64,000 nt of DNA from Kwoniella bestiolae CBS 10118 (lineage: Eukaryota; Basidiomycota; Tremellomycetes; Tremellales; Cryptococcaceae): positions 7,086,001 to 7,150,000 of the forward strand of contig NC_089241.1 of NCBI RefSeq assembly GCF_000512585.2. Direction: 5' to 3'. Positions within the stretch are counted from its first letter, which is position 1. Every line of letters starts with the position of its first letter. The notes under the pieces are model-generated. The model did not search any database and was not told the origin of the DNA. It worked only from the letters and a program-made list of their open reading frames with translations. Shown one piece after another: positions 11,901 to 23,026 of the stretch. A program made the position numbers and the translations under genes.

Positions 11901-14900
11901 GAGTAGATGGCCATCCCGGTGGGAACGTTATCGAAGGCTGCCGAACAGCATTCAGGATGTGGACCCGCTCCATTGTAGTCTTGAAAGAGTAACACATCTC
12001 AAAGAAGATGATACCAAGAGAATACATGTCGGCCTGTTGAGATTGTCAACGTTCCCAGTCGTCGCTCGGTGACAAGCGTCCTCACCTTTTCGTTATATGA
12101 CCGGGATATAGCTACTTCCGGTGCGATATACAGACTGGTACCAATGTTGGAGGTACGATCCACCTCATCAGCAAGTGCAGCTGTCCCAGAAGCTACTTCA
12201 ATAGCGGTCATTTCGGTAGTCTGGATAGAATGGATGTTAGGTTTCGATTATGCAAGTAGTTCGGGCTTGAGTTTACTCACGGATAGCCCGAAGTCTGCAA
12301 TTTTCACATTCCCATCTCCATCTAATGGGCGAATCAGCGTTCGATTCATTATGACAACAAGGTGTCATTGACTCACCGAGCAAGATATTCGAAGGTTTTA
12401 AGTCTACCATCATTGATTAGTCACTTACTCACAAGAGCAGATAGCGCAGACAGCTCACCCCGATGTACGATACCTAGAGAGGCCATATGAGCCAATGCCG
12501 ACAGCACTTGTCTAAGCAATCTCCAAACTTCGTCTTCGGTCAATCCAGCCGTTATAGCTTCTCGAAGCGTTTGCTACAACCATGGTCAACCATAATCATA
12601 CTTCCAATCAAAATACAGGTTCAATTTACCTTTTCCACAAACTCCATCTGGATGTACAGTATCCTCTGAACATTGCCATCATCCGTAGTAGCATCCGTGA
12701 TGGACGCAGAGGGTTTAGGCGGTATAGGTATATTAAGCGATCTGCCTCTCTCTCTCATTTCGGATGGATCGGCCGCAGTCGAAGCATCACTATCGCTTTC
12801 GCTTCCGCTTTCACCATCATCATCACTATCCTCCTCCTCATCGTCCTCATCTTCATCTTCATTGGCGAACCTGATTCTAGGAAAAGATGCACTCCTGGAC
12901 TGATCACGCCTTGAGAAAGACGCATCATCAAAGTCCAGCGCGAAAATGTCCTCCTCCGTTGACACTGTCGAAGGTATCGGTCCGGGAGTGGGTTCATCGG
13001 CTGTAGGTGTGAGTTGAGGTGGATTGGCATCTTCCAGCCAGCAGGAGTAGTATCGGACAATATGTTGGTGATTTACTCGTGACAGATTGTTGACTTCTCG
13101 ATAGACTTTAGCTTCATTGTCTTCAGGTCGTAATTTGACTTTCTTGATGGCGTATGATCGTCCATCTAGCTTGTTACGAGCTTTGACAACTTCACCGAAT
13201 CCTCCTTTACCAAGAAATTCGACTTCTTCAAAGTCGGTTCGATATCTCGATAATCTCGGAGCAAGAGGTTGAGGGGTACCGGGCAGATATCCGAATAAAC
13301 CTCGATTATTGACAGGTGAGATTCCCAGGAAACTTGCGGTGGGATCGCTCGGTCCGCCTGAACGTGAGTTGTGAGGTACGTGGCCTGTACAGGGGGTCAG
13401 CCGCTATGTACATGCGACGAATTACGTTTACTGACCACTATGTGTCCTCCTGGATCCTCGCCTTGTAGTCTCGTCATCGACCGCTCTGAGCTTGCTCAAC
13501 GTATCGTCCGCTGTTAATCTTTTCTTAGAATTGGGATTGAGAAGACCAGAGAGTATTTCGGTCATCGAGTCGGAAAGACCAGGTGCTGGACCAAGTCAGC
13601 TTGACATCGCCACAAGATCTGACACATAGCGATAAGCTTACCATGTTGTAGCAACGTGGGCAGATTATGGTAACTCCGCAAGGTCTCGGGTCCATACATT
13701 AGCTGCAGCAGCAGTAGCCCGGTATGCCATAGATCTCTTTGCTTGGAATATGTATGAGGGGAATCACGTTCGTCGGGGGATATCCTGTACACTCGATGTC
13801 AAAAACTTGCCGTATCTAAATGGTGAGCAACGAAATACTTGCCACTCTTCGGGTATCACCTCGACCTTGGTTCTCAAGAAGTTGTTAGACCTGTGCATGT
13901 CAACTATACGCCTCGAATAGCCTGTTCCAGCTAGTTTGACCACCTTATCTCCATTGGATCCGGTAGAGATAAGAGTGAAATCGAGATCGATTTCTGGTGA
14001 TACGTTAGCTTAACACTTGTTTGAGCGGGGTTTCGAAGAGAATAGGACTCACGACGCTGAGTGGTATTCCGAGAATGTATTTCACTGAGACCGAGAAGAA
14101 CTTGAGACATGTATTCCTGATCAGAGGTGGTCAGTATTGTTCTTTGGCAGATGGGTATCGACTTACTCTTGCCAATTCCTCTCCGAATCCCTCTCTGGGT
14201 ATCCAGCTTCTTAGTCTTCCACCTTCACTCGTCGCTTCCGTCACCAGTATTAGTCTCTCCCAACCTTTGGGACTCTTACATCTCTTGACTGCATAGACCT
14301 TCAATACGTGTTCAGATCTAATCTCCTTCACTCGTAAAGCTTCGACCGTACATGCGTCTATCCTCTTGATACCTTGCACACCAAGATAATACGGAGCAGC
14401 GAAGTCGATAACCTGAACGTTGAGACAAGGTGAAGAAGCTTTGACAAAGTCATTACTGGATAGGGCTTTTTGTTCTTCGTTTCGGCTGATTTCGGGTTCA
14501 GCCATATAATTCGTCCATAGCACTTCTTTCCTTCCACCAAACAAGATCCATCGTTTCCAAGATCCTTCATAGCCATCCACTGTAATCGGTTGGTCCAGCT
14601 CTAAGTATCGGCTTTCTAGATCGCCTACGTCTAAAGTTGAAAGGGATTCTTGCCGTCGTCGTTCTTCCTGTTGCTGCTTCACTTGATCAACGGTCTCCTT
14701 TTTCTGTATCATATTCGCTTGTATCTTCTCATGCAGGTACTTGTTGGTTTTCGCTTCTTCTCGCTGTTTATTTTCTTCTTCTGTGATCCTCGATGCTTCC
14801 TCAGCCTAGATGATCATTGCTAAAGTTTAGCTAACCAGCTCATTTACAAATGTTGAGAGAACATGTACTTACAGCTCTCTGAGCTTCCTCTCGTCTGGCT

Positions 14901-15448
14901 TTCTCTTCCATCAAGTTCACATCACCTGGACTTGGTAGAGGAGCATGATTGTCGGTGATGAAGTCTCGTACAGTATCGATGAGCTATTGAAATAAAGTAA
15001 GGAATCAACAGATCTCACAACTGAAGGTTGTCAGTAAAAGCTCACCTCAAAAATCATAGCTTCTCCTACTTTCGATTTCGCTTTCTCCTGAACGAGGGTA
15101 TGAAGGTTTTGGACATGGCTGGCGGTGAGGTACTCGGGTGATTTCAGTGACAAGGGTGGGACTTGTTGCGGATATGCCTAGCAATCACATTGCCGTTATC
15201 AGTTATGGAGGTGTACTGATCATATTGCTTCCCTTCATGATGATCACACTCACACTAATCATTTTCCCTCTCAGTATGACACTGACTCTCTCGTCTTCCA
15301 TACTCTTGATGGTCACTTCCCACCATCCACCATCTAATTCTGTACCCCATGCTGTCTTCTTGGGAGGGACATCATGCCATTCGTCGGGATAGATAGCCCG
15401 AAGGCTTTCGAGCTCTTCTTCCTGAAGGGCTTTATTAGCCTCAGGCAT
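8960..15448 (-). CDS. GCN2: eIF2alpha kinase Gcn2
   Basis: A long multi-intron gene with the complete Gcn2 domain order. RWD domain at the start (15448-15200: ELESLRAIYPDEW). Pseudokinase about 14.7-13.6 kb. True kinase 13.25-11.76 kb, with the lysine motif YAIKKVKL near 13150, a long acidic insert near 12.8-12.95 kb, HRDLKPSN split by an intron near 12.46 kb, ADFG near 12.3 kb and GTSLYIAPEV near 12.15 kb. HisRS-like domain about 11.7-10.7 kb (MPETTLLNTFPGLDPVRLLERSGQ), then the C-terminal dimerisation/ribosome-binding region. By family knowledge it senses uncharged tRNA and phosphorylates eIF2alpha under amino-acid starvation. I chose the 3' end by splicing a last intron so that the protein ends EAKGFLLQIGSIK; reading on without it would give a longer, unlikely tail. 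Individual intron borders were not all resolved. Confidence 0.93.
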
Positions 15449-15838
15449 GAGTCATTTGCGATTTTGTCTTTGGTAGGGTATATATACAGGCGAGTCTGAG
15501 GAGCAGGCAACACTGCTATATGGTGATGAGAAGAGGTATCGAAGGGAGAGAGGATATATGACGAGGATATCCAATCTTTTATCAATAAACAAACATCATC
15601 ATCATCAACATGAGATATACGAGTAAGTTTAAATCCGACGGTAATGGAATGCGATGACATCATCACTTTCACTCTCATGGAAACAAACAACGATGATGAT
15701 GATGACCATGCAGATGGCGAATGAGCATATAGATGTCTACCTTGTCTCTCTGTCGAAGCAATACCAGGTTCAGTTTTAAACCCTATCATGAATCTGAAGA
15801 GTGCGATAGGTAGCACTTCATCATTGATATCACGCACA
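15449..15838. promoter_or_regulatory. Divergent GCN2/HAD intergenic region
   Basis: 390 bp between two start codons on opposite strands, so both promoters must lie here. It contains TATATA runs and a CATCATCAT run near 15595-15610. No specific regulator site stands out. Confidence 0.5.
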
Positions 15839-17082
15839 ATGTCATCAAATTGTACCAAAAAACCAGTCCGCTTGGTCCTCTTTGACGTGTTCGGCGAGTA
15901 ACATCCTGACCTCTGGGAAGTCAACCACTGAGACTTCTCTACCTATAGATACACTATGCACTCCAAAAATACCCGTACACGAGCAGTAGGTTACATTCCA
16001 GATATAGACTGCTCAGACTGATTGAAGCCAGGTATTATGACGAAGCTGTAAAAGGTGGACTTTCACCTGATCATCTATCCCCCTCGAGCGTCAGAGCAGC
16101 CTTCAAGCCAGGTAAGTTTTCATACCTACTTTATCTAAGTAACTGTTGTGGACTGAATATGATACATAGCGTTCAAAGCAATAAATACAAAATGGCCGCT
16201 GTACGGTAAACACACAGATCCAGCGTTAATACCCGAAGAGTGGTGGACTAAAATCATATATCAGACGTTGTTAGAGGCCGGAGCACCCAATAGAGGTACT
16301 TGTCATCGCATCATCTGCCCGTATGTGCCTAGCTTATATCTGAATACGTATAGACCTCGAAGAGAATATCAGCAGAATCGGCCCAGCCCTGATGAGCAGA
16401 TTCGAAAGTGATCATGGGTATAGGAATTTCCCAGAAACGATCGAATGTCGTGAGTTTTCATCTGCGTGAACGACTTACACTTCCACAGACGTGGATGTGA
16501 CTTTTCGTCCTATCCGCTTACCTCCCTTGATCTGTATCTAGTCAAAGCGTTGCGTGAAATGGGTATAAAGACATCAATAATATCCAATGCTGACCCGCGA
16601 ATACGTGAGCCAATCTGTCTTTCTTTCTTCCCGATTAACATGCATCTGACCGGTTCGTGTCTCAGTGAAAACTCTCGATTCCCTCAAGATCCTACCTCTT
16701 CTCACTTACCAACCAACACTATCCTGGGACGTAGAGTTTGCGAAGCCTGCAAAAGAGATATATCTGGCGGCCTGCAAAGCGTGCCAAGAGGAACCGGGAG
16801 AGGGGATCATAATGGTAGGCGATGAGCTGAAAGCGTGAGTGTATGTCAGCTGTTACCCTGGCTATGGTTCTACTTTCTGACCCTTACTGTCCCATCGTCC
16901 ATCATGATAGCGATTATCAAGGCTCAACGGCGGCAGGCATAGAAGGAAGACTAATCAGGAGGGAGGGAGAATGGTCAGATGGAGCTGTCAGGCAAGCTTC
17001 GGAAGACATAGGTGATGTACAGGTCATAACTTCCCTCAATGATATCGTCCAAGAGGTGAAAAGCCGGTCTCTCAGCGCATGA
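15839..17082 (+). CDS. HAD-superfamily hydrolase, HDHD3-like, with unusual splicing
   Basis: The best model joins eight exons: 15839-15893, 15949-15985, 16002-16111, 16170-16295, 16354-16449, 16542-16604, 16666-16834 and 16911-17082 (275 residues). All four HAD motifs are present: LFDVFDTL (motif I, nucleophile and acid Asp), SIISNAD (II), AKPAKEIYLAA (III Lys) and VGDELKADYQGSTAAG (IV Asp). The cap region (YGKHTDPALIPEEWW) matches HDHD3-type phosphatases. To keep motif I, intron 1 must use a GC donor (GCGAGT at 15894), and a 16-nt GT...AG segment (15986-16001) must be removed to give PVHEQYRLLRL. A conventional alternative splices 15898-15986 (GT-AG, 89 nt) and also stays in frame (269 residues), but it destroys motif I. 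Substrate unknown. Confidence 0.8.
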
Positions 17083-17251
17083 ATTTGACATGATCACAAT
17101 CGCTATGACTCTGCTCCAACTCGCACACATAGCATCAGCGTTCCCATCAAATTGGTTTTTGGAGTCTTCCACTGGAGCTACATCGGGAGCACTCCTCGTT
17201 TTTTCCGTGTCATCAACCGTCTTATGGGTCTCTCGGGGCCTTCCACTATCA

Positions 17252-17809
17252 CTATGACTGATCCACCTCTGCGCCGACGTCTCTTCCATAATCATCAAAC
17301 CGATATGAGGGCCCCACTTTAGTCCGGTACAAATGTCCCAGTGAATGTCTAGCGTCATTCAGCATCCCCATCTTGTCAGCTTCGCTGAGCCATCCAAACG
17401 TGTCTTCCACAAAGTTATAGACCGATGCTTGGTTCCCATTGATATCATGAGCTCCATAAATCATAGCCCATCCCACCCATGATTCCATATCAGGATGGCT
17501 TTCTTCAATCTGTAACGGTACGACTAGTTCCACACCTCTTTGGAAAGTCTGACCTGTCTGGGAGTTCAGGATTGTATGAAACTTCATGTCTATCTCTCGT
17601 TGACATGCTTCATCGTTCCGAATCGAAACTAGCCTGACCACCGTCCCATAACCCGGTCCATCATACTCAACCGCTATCAGCGAGTCGTTAGCTTCATCTG
17701 ACGGGCGAAAGATCCTTCGTCAGAACCTTCTCTTAGGTGTAAAAGGATTATAGGACTTACAATTCATTTCATCGCTAGTCTGATCGTGATATTGCAGAAA
17801 TGATGGCAT
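17252..17809 (-). CDS. Family P paralogue 2 (unknown function)
   Basis: Exons 17809-17761 and 17697-17252 (phase-1 intron) give 164 residues. Clear similarity to paralogue 3: GVELVVPLQIEESHPDMESW and WVGWAMIYGAHD here match AVKIVVPF...YPDLTTWVSWAMNHGVEH there. The C-terminal helix region is NDARHSLGHLYRTKV. It converges on the HAD gene, whose stop is 169 bp away. No known domain, signal peptide or membrane span is visible. Confidence 0.65.
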
Positions 17810-18768
17810 GGTAAAGAGGTGATTACGACAATTTGTATACTGGCAAAATAAATATGTATCCCTAGGTCAAGAATAATAGATATCCCCAGGTCAAGAATGC
17901 TTTGTGAAGAAGATGTATCAGTGAGAAAAGCCACCGCACACAAACACCCGAAGAAGCGGCTTACATCAGGCATATCCATTCATCCCGTACTTCCATTCAA
18001 GCGAGATCAGATTCCTGTCTTCTCAAGTGAAGTGCTTTACGATCGAGACCTTGCCCACCTGCGTTGCTCCCTTGTCGTTTCACTGCACCTCGACGGGGTA
18101 TAGTGGGGCGCCGGTGGGTTAAGCAAGGCGAAGAGATTGGAGGAAGCTTGACAGAGCGCAAGGCGTTGGTCGTTTCCAGTTGTTTCGCGAATAGACTGAA
18201 GCCTTTCTGCTGAAAATGTGTTTCCATTTCAAGCGAAAACACGATATGGAGAATCCCGAAAAGTTCCACGGTTGTCTCACTGTTCGAGTCATTCAGCGAT
18301 TATCTGAATAAGGGGTATGACGAATCGGGAATACTTTGTAAATTACCTCCATATTGGACAATCGGTTCCGAACAAGGCTGCTCTGTTCATCGTGTGACTC
18401 TCAGGGGCAGCTTCGGAATCTGGGAAAAGCCGTGACCAGACGATGTGAGACGAATTTGGCAAAACATGAGGAGGGATGTAGAGGCAGAAGTAGCTCGTGA
18501 GATGGAAGTGCTATCGCGGAATTGTCGTCGGTCAACTCATATGTGTGTCACGGCGATAGCCCATACCGTCTTGTACCCTAAGCGGGAACGGCCCCCAATG
18601 GCTTGAGCTACCGCTCATCTGGTCTCCACTCAGACTGCCGGTTCGCAAACTTTTCAGCTCAGAATGGGGTGGACCAGGGATATCCCTCGACACACGGAAT
18701 TACCATCACGGATCGCATGATGCATTGCACGACAGGACACGACTGATATGCATACACTCCTCTCCAGG
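17810..18768. other. Intergenic within the family P array
   Basis: About 960 bp between paralogues 2 and 3. Open frames near 17897-18269 show no family motif and no plausible splice structure. A decayed gene cannot be excluded. Confidence 0.35.
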
Positions 18769-19281
18769 TCATGGCCACTCCAGATGATCACCACGAGCGA
18801 CGACGGAGTTATACATATCCCCCAACCACCCTGCTGCGTTCTCTTGCAACCCGGTTCTCCACTTTTCGCACTTATCAGGGAAGGCAGTCTCAATGAATCC
18901 CACCATTGATCCTCTTTGAAGGTGTCCGTCAACGGCATCGGCAGGATGTTCGACCCCGTGATTCATGGCCCATGAGACCCAAGTGGTCAAGTCAGGGTAG
19001 TCTATGTCGTTCGAGAAAGGTACCACAATCTTTACGGCTCTCACATCGTCCAGATCCGTCCGGAATCTCAGGATGATAACACGTTGGTTTTCTTGGATAT
19101 TGAGTGTCGAGGCGAGACTTGCAATATTGCCGTCAGCTTCGAACCTACAATACTCCGGAGATCTCGCTAGGCTCATCGGCAGAATGCCACATTAGCGTTA
19201 TCTATGAAAGAGAAAGCAAGACAGAGACTCACATCTCGTTTGATCAATGGTCATGTCTTCTGGTTGAGGGTTGAGTGACAT
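18769..19281 (-). CDS. Family P paralogue 3 (unknown function)
   Basis: Exons 19281-19233 and 19166-18769 (phase-1 intron, same 49-nt exon 1 length as paralogue 2) give 148 residues. The family core is well preserved: AVKIVVPFSNDIDYPDL, TTWVSWAMNHG, then a helix ending WLGDMYNSVVARG. With paralogue 2 it defines the family consensus [VI]VP...[YH]PD[LM]..WV.WAM..G. It is cytosolic by appearance, with no targeting signal. Function unknown. Confidence 0.65.
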
Positions 19282-20116
19282 TATCGTAGTATGAGTGATC
19301 TTAACAAGAGGTTTCTGAATTTATCAATATCGCACTGGGTAAAGAAACGATTACAGTACAGCGATATTCATCGCACCTCAGTCAGACCAAGCTGAAAGAC
19401 TGGAATGTCTTCAAGCAGGTTTATTTTCAAATTTCACTAACTCCGAGCCCTTCCCTTGAGCTCTCAAAATTTTTATGATGATCTCTTACAGGTCTGACAT
19501 GTTCTGGCCGGGACCGCCGTACCCTCTACATGCATCTCCACCAAAAAATGTCCGCGTCGAAACAGTGTAGATGGTTCAAGCACCCTTTCACCCTTTGCCA
19601 CAAAGCAAGAAGCAAGGATAAAACGAAATGCTTCGACCAAAGGCGACTCTAGCCAGATTCCATCGATGGATATAGGCACTCTTGCTCAGATATACCTGAG
19701 GTCGGTGGGAACAGGAATTTGGTCCACAAGGACGCTTGAGAAAAGAAATTCGCTCATAATCCCAACCTTTCAGCCACTCAAAGGATATCCAGGTTTCACC
19801 ATACGAGAGCGGTACTATATAACTCTGCTTGAAGGCCCCGAACACGTTATTCTCCTGAAAGGACGATCCTATAGCCTACAGTATCTGAACGAAAGATCGG
19901 ACTTGATTAGCCAAGAGCGGTCGGCGAATCAATTCGGATTCACACTTGTAGATACTTCGGCCAACAGCAGTGAGTCGGATAGCACCCTGTACTGCACCCT
20001 CATTTGTTGACTGTACATTGATCCACTTGACGCACCTCTTACAAAACTTCGATTTCCTATTGGTTTATTTTTGCTCATAAATCCTCTTTGCTCATGAATC
20101 GTGGAACAGAACAAAC
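19282..20116. other. Intergenic with an uncertain ORF
   Basis: Separates paralogue 3 (minus) from paralogue 4 (plus), so two promoters lie here. An open frame at 19666-20010 is described separately; nothing else is supported. Confidence 0.4.
19666..20010 (+). CDS. Uncertain hypothetical ORF, 114 residues
   Basis: A single-exon open frame with reasonably protein-like composition (GYPGFTIRERYYITLLEG, VILLKGRSYSLQYLNER). It lacks the short first exon and the C-terminal helix of family P, and I recognise no domain. It may be part of a spliced gene or a chance frame. The minus strand of the same stretch also has an open frame (19588-19845) with a faint family-like IVPL...W pattern. Confidence 0.25.
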   Translation: MDIGTLAQIYLRSVGTGIWSTRTLEKRNSLIIPTFQPLKGYPGFTIRERYYITLLEGPEHVILLKGRSYSLQYLNERSDLISQERSANQFGFTLVDTSANSSESDSTLYCTLIC

Positions 20117-20674
20117 ATGAATCTGAATTACGATGACATTGTGCAGCGTGAGTCTCACTTTCCATTCTCTCAGACCTGAGGGGCGACTTCAGCTGATCTA
20201 AAGAGACGGCAAATGCTGTTGGCAGATGAGGTAATCTATCACCCAGCGGACACAGGCAACAGCACTCGACTGTGCAGTTTGGTACGCGCCGAAGAACCTC
20301 CTATTCTGGAAACGACCGTCCACGATGTTGGTGGGGATATTTCTCTGGAGATGCCTGCCACAGCGGTCGATCGGCACGGTAATTCAGAAAACAATGTGGT
20401 GAGGGCGAGTATCCCAGGGTGGTTCATACCTGATGATTATGACAAGGTGACTTTTACCCAATTGATCTTGAAAAGTAGTTGTGGTCCTTTCGAAGATCTA
20501 ACACCTTGGGATCAGGAGCTCAGAACTCGTTTTCCATTTACTTGCGGGACTGACGATGTGGCGCTGGCGAATCTGTCGAAAGACATCGCAGGCAGAATAT
20601 ACAACGTCTATGATTTTTTGATCAGACGTCGGATATCCCCTAGACCTTCTCTTTCCTCGGATGAGGAATGGTAA
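20117..20674 (+). CDS. Family P paralogue 4 (unknown function)
   Basis: Exons 20117-20147 (only 31 nt) and 20193-20674, joined by a 45-nt phase-1 intron, give 170 residues. Family features: a Pro-containing strand (VVRASIPGWFIPDDYD), a middle segment with PFEDLTPWDQELRTRFPF, and the C-terminal helix DIAGRIYNVYDFLIRRR, where the Tyr-Asn motif is kept. It is on the opposite strand to paralogues 1, 2, 3, 5 and 6. No known domain. Confidence 0.6.
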
Positions 20675-21384
20675 TGTACATATGTGTATATATATATATA
20701 TATGTATAGAAATAGCGGGGATTTTGTATCACCGTACAATGCGTATCTTATAAGGGATAGCAAATGATACATGGTATCATCGCACATGCACTCCTTGACA
20801 TCAATAACGACCAACACCTAAGCTTCAAGTCACAGTCCGCAGGACAATGACAGTTCACCATGATAATAGCAACGTTGCTTCCTGACACCTCACAACGTGT
20901 CGACTCATCAGCAATGTTCAACCATCATCTCCTTTGTGATCTACCATTTGAAATGAGAAGCCTCAGCGCATTCCCAAACCGACCGTCCAGAGAGCCCGAA
21001 CAGCTGCTACGGTCATGATACCTGACCAACAGAAAGGAAGGTTGGACTTCGTCCGATCAAATCGGGAACTCCCCCAGTTTACAGTACTGTACCGTACGAA
21101 GGATGTCAAAAACTGCAGGGAAACTGCTTCGCTCCTGATAGGATGAAAGGAGATATATGCAAGCTGAGAGAAGACATGCGAGCATTCAAGAAGAAAGGAA
21201 AGGGTTCTCAATGGTCTTGCCGTCGCACTGCAGTGCTTACGCACCATCACCCACAGTCTGGTGTATATAAATATATAAATACTCTACCAAGTCTGATACG
21301 GTAGACAGTAGACAGATATTCGCCACTGGTTTCATTTCCTTACCACCAGATCGATCCCTCAGATAAAATCGTATCACATACAGA
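20675..21384. other. Intergenic between two family P genes
   Basis: Begins with a (TA)n microsatellite at about 20685-20702. It ends with the likely promoter of paralogue 7, which has a TATATAAA box at 21264-21271. No gene seen. Confidence 0.5.
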
Positions 21385-22540
21385 ATGTCAAGCCATCAAA
21401 CAGTCAACTCAGAGCCAAACTCGAGTTTGACTGATACTGATATCGCCACTCGCCACCCCACCGCCACGGCCTTCACAGTCCTCAATAAACCAGTCGGTGA
21501 GTACCCCCACTCTGATCGTTGTTGAAACTCGTCAATCACTTGTACCCGTCAACACCCAGCTGACAATGACCTACCAAAGGGAAATACTTCCTGACCACCA
21601 ACGACGACTTCTTCCCCTGTACCGACGTCTCCCACCTTCTCCCTCACTCAAACGTGATCCAAAGAGTGATCCGAGCGAACGACGATGATTACCCGGAAAT
21701 CTGGTTGACCCTCGATCCGGTCTCCAATTCTATGAGAATGGGCACGAGCATATCGTACCGACCTAGACCTACTGATACAGGTAAAGAGATGAAGGGTGTT
21801 TCATCCACTGTTCATATGATTGCTCGGGACCCTTTTGACCAGCAGACTCAAACTAGGACCAGAGACTCGTGGAACGATGATACCATGTCCCGCGGTGCTT
21901 TGGGGGCTGATACCCCGCTCACAGGGGACAAGTCGGTGAGAAGTCAAATCATCGCTCTGATCCCCTCGATCCAAGATGATGAGAAGGGTCTCATCGAGAT
22001 TGAGGATGGGGTAAGGAGAAGAGTCGGGATGGTACAGGATTATGTTGTGAGGCCTAGGCTCACATCGGGTACGTATGAGCTTATCTGTACTGTACATACT
22101 CTCCAACTGGCATGGACAGGAGCCAGGCGATGCTGATACGTCAATAGGCAACTACCATCTCGTCCAAGATGGAACAACCCAATCAACCAGCGTAGGAAAC
22201 ATCAACAACGCAAACGACGACTTTGTAACGTCATACACCGAAGATCCAGCCGGTACCCTAGACATCGCCTACAACTGTAAATATAGTAACGACCCATCAG
22301 ACCATCTGAGTATCAGATCCCAAGCCTGCCCATCGGATATAAGAGCCGCAAAGACCAACCAGGAAAGAATGGGTCGATACGGTGTACGACCGCGGGAAAG
22401 TCCCCGATCATATCAAAAGGGTATACCCAAATATCGAGGTGGAAGATCCGTGGTTCATGTCGCACACCATCCAAAGGTTTAAGGACGGGCTGGGTCAGGT
22501 ACATGATTTGAAGTATTTTGAGGACACCACGACCGAGTGA
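21385..22540 (+). CDS. Family P paralogue 7, two-domain form
   Basis: Exons 21385-21496, 21580-22068, 22148-22285 and 22344-22540 give 311 residues. The first intron is phase 1. The protein looks like two family P units in tandem. Unit 1 runs from GKYFLTTNDDFFPCTDV to GVRRRVGMVQDYVV, and unit 2 from GNYHLVQDG to a C-terminal part with EWVDTVYDRGKVPDHIKRVY and FKDGLGQVHDLKYFE, aligning to the W-containing segment and final helix of the single-unit members. A phase-1 intron also sits at the start of unit 2 (after 22068), exactly where it lies in unit 1, which supports duplication of one ancestral exon. The last intron (22286-22343) is my choice to avoid a stop; other acceptors are possible. Confidence 0.6.
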
Positions 22541-23026
22541 CGTGTCGTGACCAAACCTCCGAGTGCAGCGTACAGCCTTGTGAATCTAGACGATTATCAC
22601 ATGATGAGCATGCATTGATGTGCTTCTGCGTTGATGACTTGTGTGACATCGTACCCGTACCATCCTTATTGCCTCTTCACTCCATCTTTCGCCCCGTTTA
22701 ATCTTGTAATAGCCAAAAGGCGAGGCTGTCCGAGAGGTCTTGCATCCTTCGCTACGTCCACTTAGGCCAGATCGACCCCGGTGCAAGTGGGAAAAAGAAG
22801 AAGAAGCAATGTGCGATCCTTTGAATGTCCTGGGTAATCAGAGCGACAGTACCGGACTATGTACAAAATTGCTTTGTACCAGCTTGTACGAGTAATCCTG
22901 GCAGATAATCACGTGGTTGCGCCGTCATTGAGTTAGGAGTACCCGTAAACTACATGGCCACCATTTTATTATGATTTTTTGCACATCAATCTGTCTTATC
23001 CTTTACTCCTCCTATAGCAAATGAGT
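22541..23026. other. Intergenic
   Basis: No supported gene. Follows paralogue 7 and precedes a 5'-incomplete kinase-like fragment. Confidence 0.4.

Noticed and set aside
12582..12914. Plus-strand frame with Ile-rich hydrophobic segment
   Set aside because: Antisense of the acidic insert of the Gcn2 kinase domain.
19588..19845. Minus-strand frame with a faint family P-like IVPL...W pattern
   Set aside because: No matching first exon or C-terminal helix; upstream frame has a stop. Could be a relic, but support is too weak.
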